From Rhodococcus sp. ARC_M6 (lineage in GTDB: Bacteria; Actinomycetota; Actinomycetes; Mycobacteriales; Mycobacteriaceae), in assembly GCF_022810305.1 (NCBI RefSeq), contig NZ_JALGQH010000025.1, positions 1 through 64,000 of the forward strand: 64,000 nucleotides of DNA, written 5' to 3'. The position numbers and the translations under genes were made by a program. Each line of letters starts with the position of its first letter. Position 1 is the stretch's first letter. A model generated the notes under the pieces. It saw nothing but the letters and a program-made list of their open reading frames with translations, was not told the DNA's origin and did not search any database. Of this stretch, positions 61,748-64,000 are shown piece by piece.

Positions 61748-63961
61748 TCAGTTTTTTCCTAACAGCTCTGATCGCCGACCGCTCCACGTGACGACCAGCT
61801 CGTCGCGGGCGCGGCTCGCGGCGACGTAGAGCAGTGAGCGTTCCCGCAACAGTGCTTCCTCACGATCTTCGGGTGTAACCGCCTTCAACGATGCGGCGGA
61901 CGGGATGTTGGCATCATCAACACTGGCGAGCACGACGCGGGAAAACTCCATACCCTTTGATCGGTGCATAGTCAGGACCTGAACGTATCCAGGAGTCGGG
62001 GGATTGTTGTCCAAGGCGCGTGCCTCCACACTCCGCTCTTCCAATGCGTCGACGAACCGTAGTCGGTCGTCGTGGCTGCGGGTCAGAACTGCGATGGTCT
62101 CAGGAACGATTCCATCTTCGATCCATTCATAGACGTGCTGCGCCACTTGGTCGAGTTCGTCGCTCTGATCGGTGCATTCGACCATCTTCGGTATCGGTCC
62201 GCTGCGTGCCGAGCGGTATTCCGAAGTTGATTCGGCGCCAGTTTCGAGGTCTCTGTACTCGGCTCCGGCCAGGATTCCGACAGCAAAATTGAGGTTTTGT
62301 GCGGTGGTCCGGTAGTTGAGTGTGAGCCGTCGTGAGCGACCGACGATCTTGATACCGAGGCGTGAGAGGACTACGGGGCGCCCGTAGATTCTCTGATGCG
62401 AATCTTCGGCGATGAAAAGGTCGTTGGGACCTTCGTCGACCAATGCCCGCAGGAGTGCCCAATGTGTCGCGTGCAAATCCTGAGCCTCGTCGATAATGAC
62501 GTGCTCAGCCAGGTGTGGATTGCCTGCCTCTCGAGACAAACGTAGTGATTCTGCAGCGAGTGCAAGGACTTCGGGAAAACTGATGGTTCCTGCAGTTCGA
62601 TTGTGACGTCGGTATTCCTCGACTATCTGCCACACTGCAATTCGTTGAGGCCGGGTAAGGCGTACCCCGCGACCGGGACGGGCCACCTTGGAGTATTCCT
62701 CGAGCGTGGTCACACTATTGGCGAGAATGACTGCCACATACTCGTCTTCGAGGAACGACGGCGACGCCAGCGATTTATCGAGCCCGTTGTCCGCTGCCTT
62801 GACTGCCTCGCGCCACACTTTATCCGAGCGGTTTCGCCCATGAGTATCGACGCTTGCGCCCAGAACTGCTTTGCATGCGGCATCGAGGTTATCGGCTTGG
62901 TCGAGTACGGCTTTCGCGAGTGCGTCGACTCCCTTGACATACACACCGGAAGTGCCCGGATTCGTGGCGAGCTCGGCGCTAGGTTCAAGCGCCTTCAGAT
63001 CGCTCTCGAGTCCCATTGCCAGGGTCTTGTTGAATGTTGTGAGAATAATTCGGGCAGAGGGGTTTTCGCGTGTGAGTTTGCGCGCACGGTGAATGGCGAC
63101 AACGGTCTTTCCGGTGCCGGCGCCACCGGACAGGCGAAACGAACCGTTCTGGTAGGCGTCTGCGTACTTGCGCTGCTCGGGATGGAGAAACGTCCGCCAT
63201 GCGCCGAAATCGCCGCTCTCGATGACGCGACGCAATTCCTCGTCGTCCTCGATGTATGCGAACTGGAGTTGCGACGCAGGATGCTTTAGAGCCTCGAGGA
63301 TCTGCTCATCCTCGTCCAGGTTCGCGTCAGGTTGAGCAGTTTCGTCAAGACCGTGTTTCGTACGGATATCGTCGATGCTGATTCCGGTGATGAGATCGGT
63401 GATGGCACTGCCTTGCCACACCACAGCGTGTTGAGCAATCTCGAAAACGGCATCCTGGCTGGGAGCGTCGAACGCACGCTCAGATATTTCTGCATCGAGG
63501 CCCAAACGCGACGTGAGGTCATCGAGCGAGAACCCCAGCCCTGCTAGATAACTCGAGGGCCTCGACTCTCCACGGGTAGCCCGAACCGGAGTCAACTTCT
63601 GTCGGTCATCAGATTCAATTGGTTCGCCGATGATGCCTTCAAGGACGCCGTTGACGGGATTGACTCTCAGGACCGACCGCTCAGCAAGGCTATTGGCCTC
63701 GTCATGCGGCCAGGTGCCCATGTAGATGTAGGTGGTCTCGCCGAGTTTGTCGTCGATCTTGAACAAGATCGCGCGGTAGTGAAGGTCGACGCGCGCTGTG
63801 CGGATCCGAGGGTCTTTGGATGCTTGGATTGGTTCGATATGCAGCCCGGATGCTGTGTCATCGGAGTTGAGCTTCTCGATGAAGTCCATGACTTTGGATT
63901 TGACGGACCGATCGAGCTTTCGCATTGCTTTGTTGTTCGATGCGATAACCAGATGTGCCAC
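61748..63961 (-). CDS. RelE/ParE-like domain fused to UvrD-type helicase
   Basis: 737 residues. Residues 1-95 or so have a RelE/ParE toxin-like pattern: VKSKVMDFIEKLNSD, then RIRTARVDLHYRAILFKID and TTYIYMGTWPHDEAN. A linker follows, then a superfamily 1 UvrD-like helicase core: Walker A GGAGTGKTVVAIHRARKL near residue 278, VIIDEAQDLHATHW, TLNYRTTAQNL, VLTMHRSKGMEFSRVVLASVDD and LLYVAASRARDELVV. The start is GTG 63961 with GGGAG seven bases before it. The RelE part lacks a neighbouring antitoxin gene, so it may serve as RNA/DNA-binding or regulatory domain. Confidence 0.86.
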   Translation of the reverse strand: MAHLVIASNNKAMRKLDRSVKSKVMDFIEKLNSDDTASGLHIEPIQASKDPRIRTARVDLHYRAILFKIDDKLGETTYIYMGTWPHDEANSLAERSVLRVNPVNGVLEGIIGEPIESDDRQKLTPVRATRGESRPSSYLAGLGFSLDDLTSRLGLDAEISERAFDAPSQDAVFEIAQHAVVWQGSAITDLITGISIDDIRTKHGLDETAQPDANLDEDEQILEALKHPASQLQFAYIEDDEELRRVIESGDFGAWRTFLHPEQRKYADAYQNGSFRLSGGAGTGKTVVAIHRARKLTRENPSARIILTTFNKTLAMGLESDLKALEPSAELATNPGTSGVYVKGVDALAKAVLDQADNLDAACKAVLGASVDTHGRNRSDKVWREAVKAADNGLDKSLASPSFLEDEYVAVILANSVTTLEEYSKVARPGRGVRLTRPQRIAVWQIVEEYRRHNRTAGTISFPEVLALAAESLRLSREAGNPHLAEHVIIDEAQDLHATHWALLRALVDEGPNDLFIAEDSHQRIYGRPVVLSRLGIKIVGRSRRLTLNYRTTAQNLNFAVGILAGAEYRDLETGAESTSEYRSARSGPIPKMVECTDQSDELDQVAQHVYEWIEDGIVPETIAVLTRSHDDRLRFVDALEERSVEARALDNNPPTPGYVQVLTMHRSKGMEFSRVVLASVDDANIPSAASLKAVTPEDREEALLRERSLLYVAASRARDELVVTWSGRRSELLGKN

Positions 63962-63962
63962 G

Positions 63963-64000
63963 TCAGATCTCCCAGGTCGTCTCCGATGCGATCCATGATC
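63963..64000 (-). CDS. possible 3' end of an upstream gene (partial)
   Basis: On the minus strand a frame open to the window edge reads ...SWIASETTWEI and stops at TGA 63965-63963, one base before the GTG of the helicase gene. That spacing is what an operon neighbour would give. Only 11 complete codons are visible, so nothing can be said about function, and it may be chance. Confidence 0.3.
   Translation of the reverse strand, partial: SWIASETTWEI

Noticed and set aside
61748-63961. Stand-alone toxin-antitoxin pair
   Set aside because: The RelE/ParE-like part is continuous with the helicase in one frame and has no antitoxin gene beside it.

Overview
The window looks like a chromosomal segment of a mycolic-acid-containing actinobacterium, most likely Rhodococcus. 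The grounds are the high-GC codon use, frequent GTG and TTG starts, three tandem secreted mycolyltransferase (antigen-85-type) genes, an Rv0805-like phosphodiesterase and a Stealth-family protein. It opens on the 3' end of a 5S rRNA gene and that operon's terminator. No complete rRNA, tRNA, CRISPR array, transposase or prophage was seen. The genus is inferred, not proven.

Layout. (1) 1-14 kb: 5S tail; a pRiA4b ORF-3-like protein; a stand-alone TerD protein; a SWIM-SNF2 helicase; three tandem mycolyltransferases; a DAACS symporter; a metallophosphoesterase; a Stealth phosphotransferase. (2) 14.1-36.6 kb: a compact run of 13 same-strand genes, many overlapping by start/stop codons. It encodes a secreted VWA protein, a tubulin-like GTPase-fold protein, a large two-TM protein, a beta-sandwich repeat protein, a GAP1-like protein, a second VWA protein, a zinc-ribbon GTPase, a GAP1-middle-domain/TerD fusion, a DUF4407-like coiled-coil membrane protein, small unknowns and a degenerate kinase. 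This is the most interesting locus. It reads as one envelope-spanning, nucleotide-driven machine, possibly in biological conflict or stress response, whose biochemistry I cannot assign. (3) 36.7-50.7 kb: mostly metabolism. There is a small secreted protein, a SnoaL-like protein, a peptide-type ABC importer with a TauD-like dioxygenase (possibly organosulfur scavenging), a PLP racemase fused to a degenerate arginase-like domain, an amino-acid permease with a tandem Usp protein, an MBL hydrolase and a luciferase-like oxidoreductase. (4) 50.8-64 kb: a second conflict island. It holds a sigma-region-4-like protein, a MORC/MutL-type GHKL ATPase, a Z1 helicase-like protein, ParA with a small partner, a PD-(D/E)XK-like protein, an exonuclease-BRCT-TerD fusion, and a convergent RelE/ParE-UvrD helicase fusion.

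How parts may work together. In region 2 a cytosolic GTPase and GAP1-like protein could act on a tubulin-like scaffold linked to the membrane by DUF4407-like and VWA proteins, with TerD, VWA and kinase-like domains as sensors or adaptors. In region 4 the MORC ATPase, Z1 protein and nuclease-like protein match the architecture of known MORC/Z1 restriction-type systems, but no DNA methyltransferase is in the window. TerD domains occur in regions 1, 2 and 4. The two fused TerD domains resemble each other more than either resembles the stand-alone one. Family names come from motif recognition only; no database search was run.
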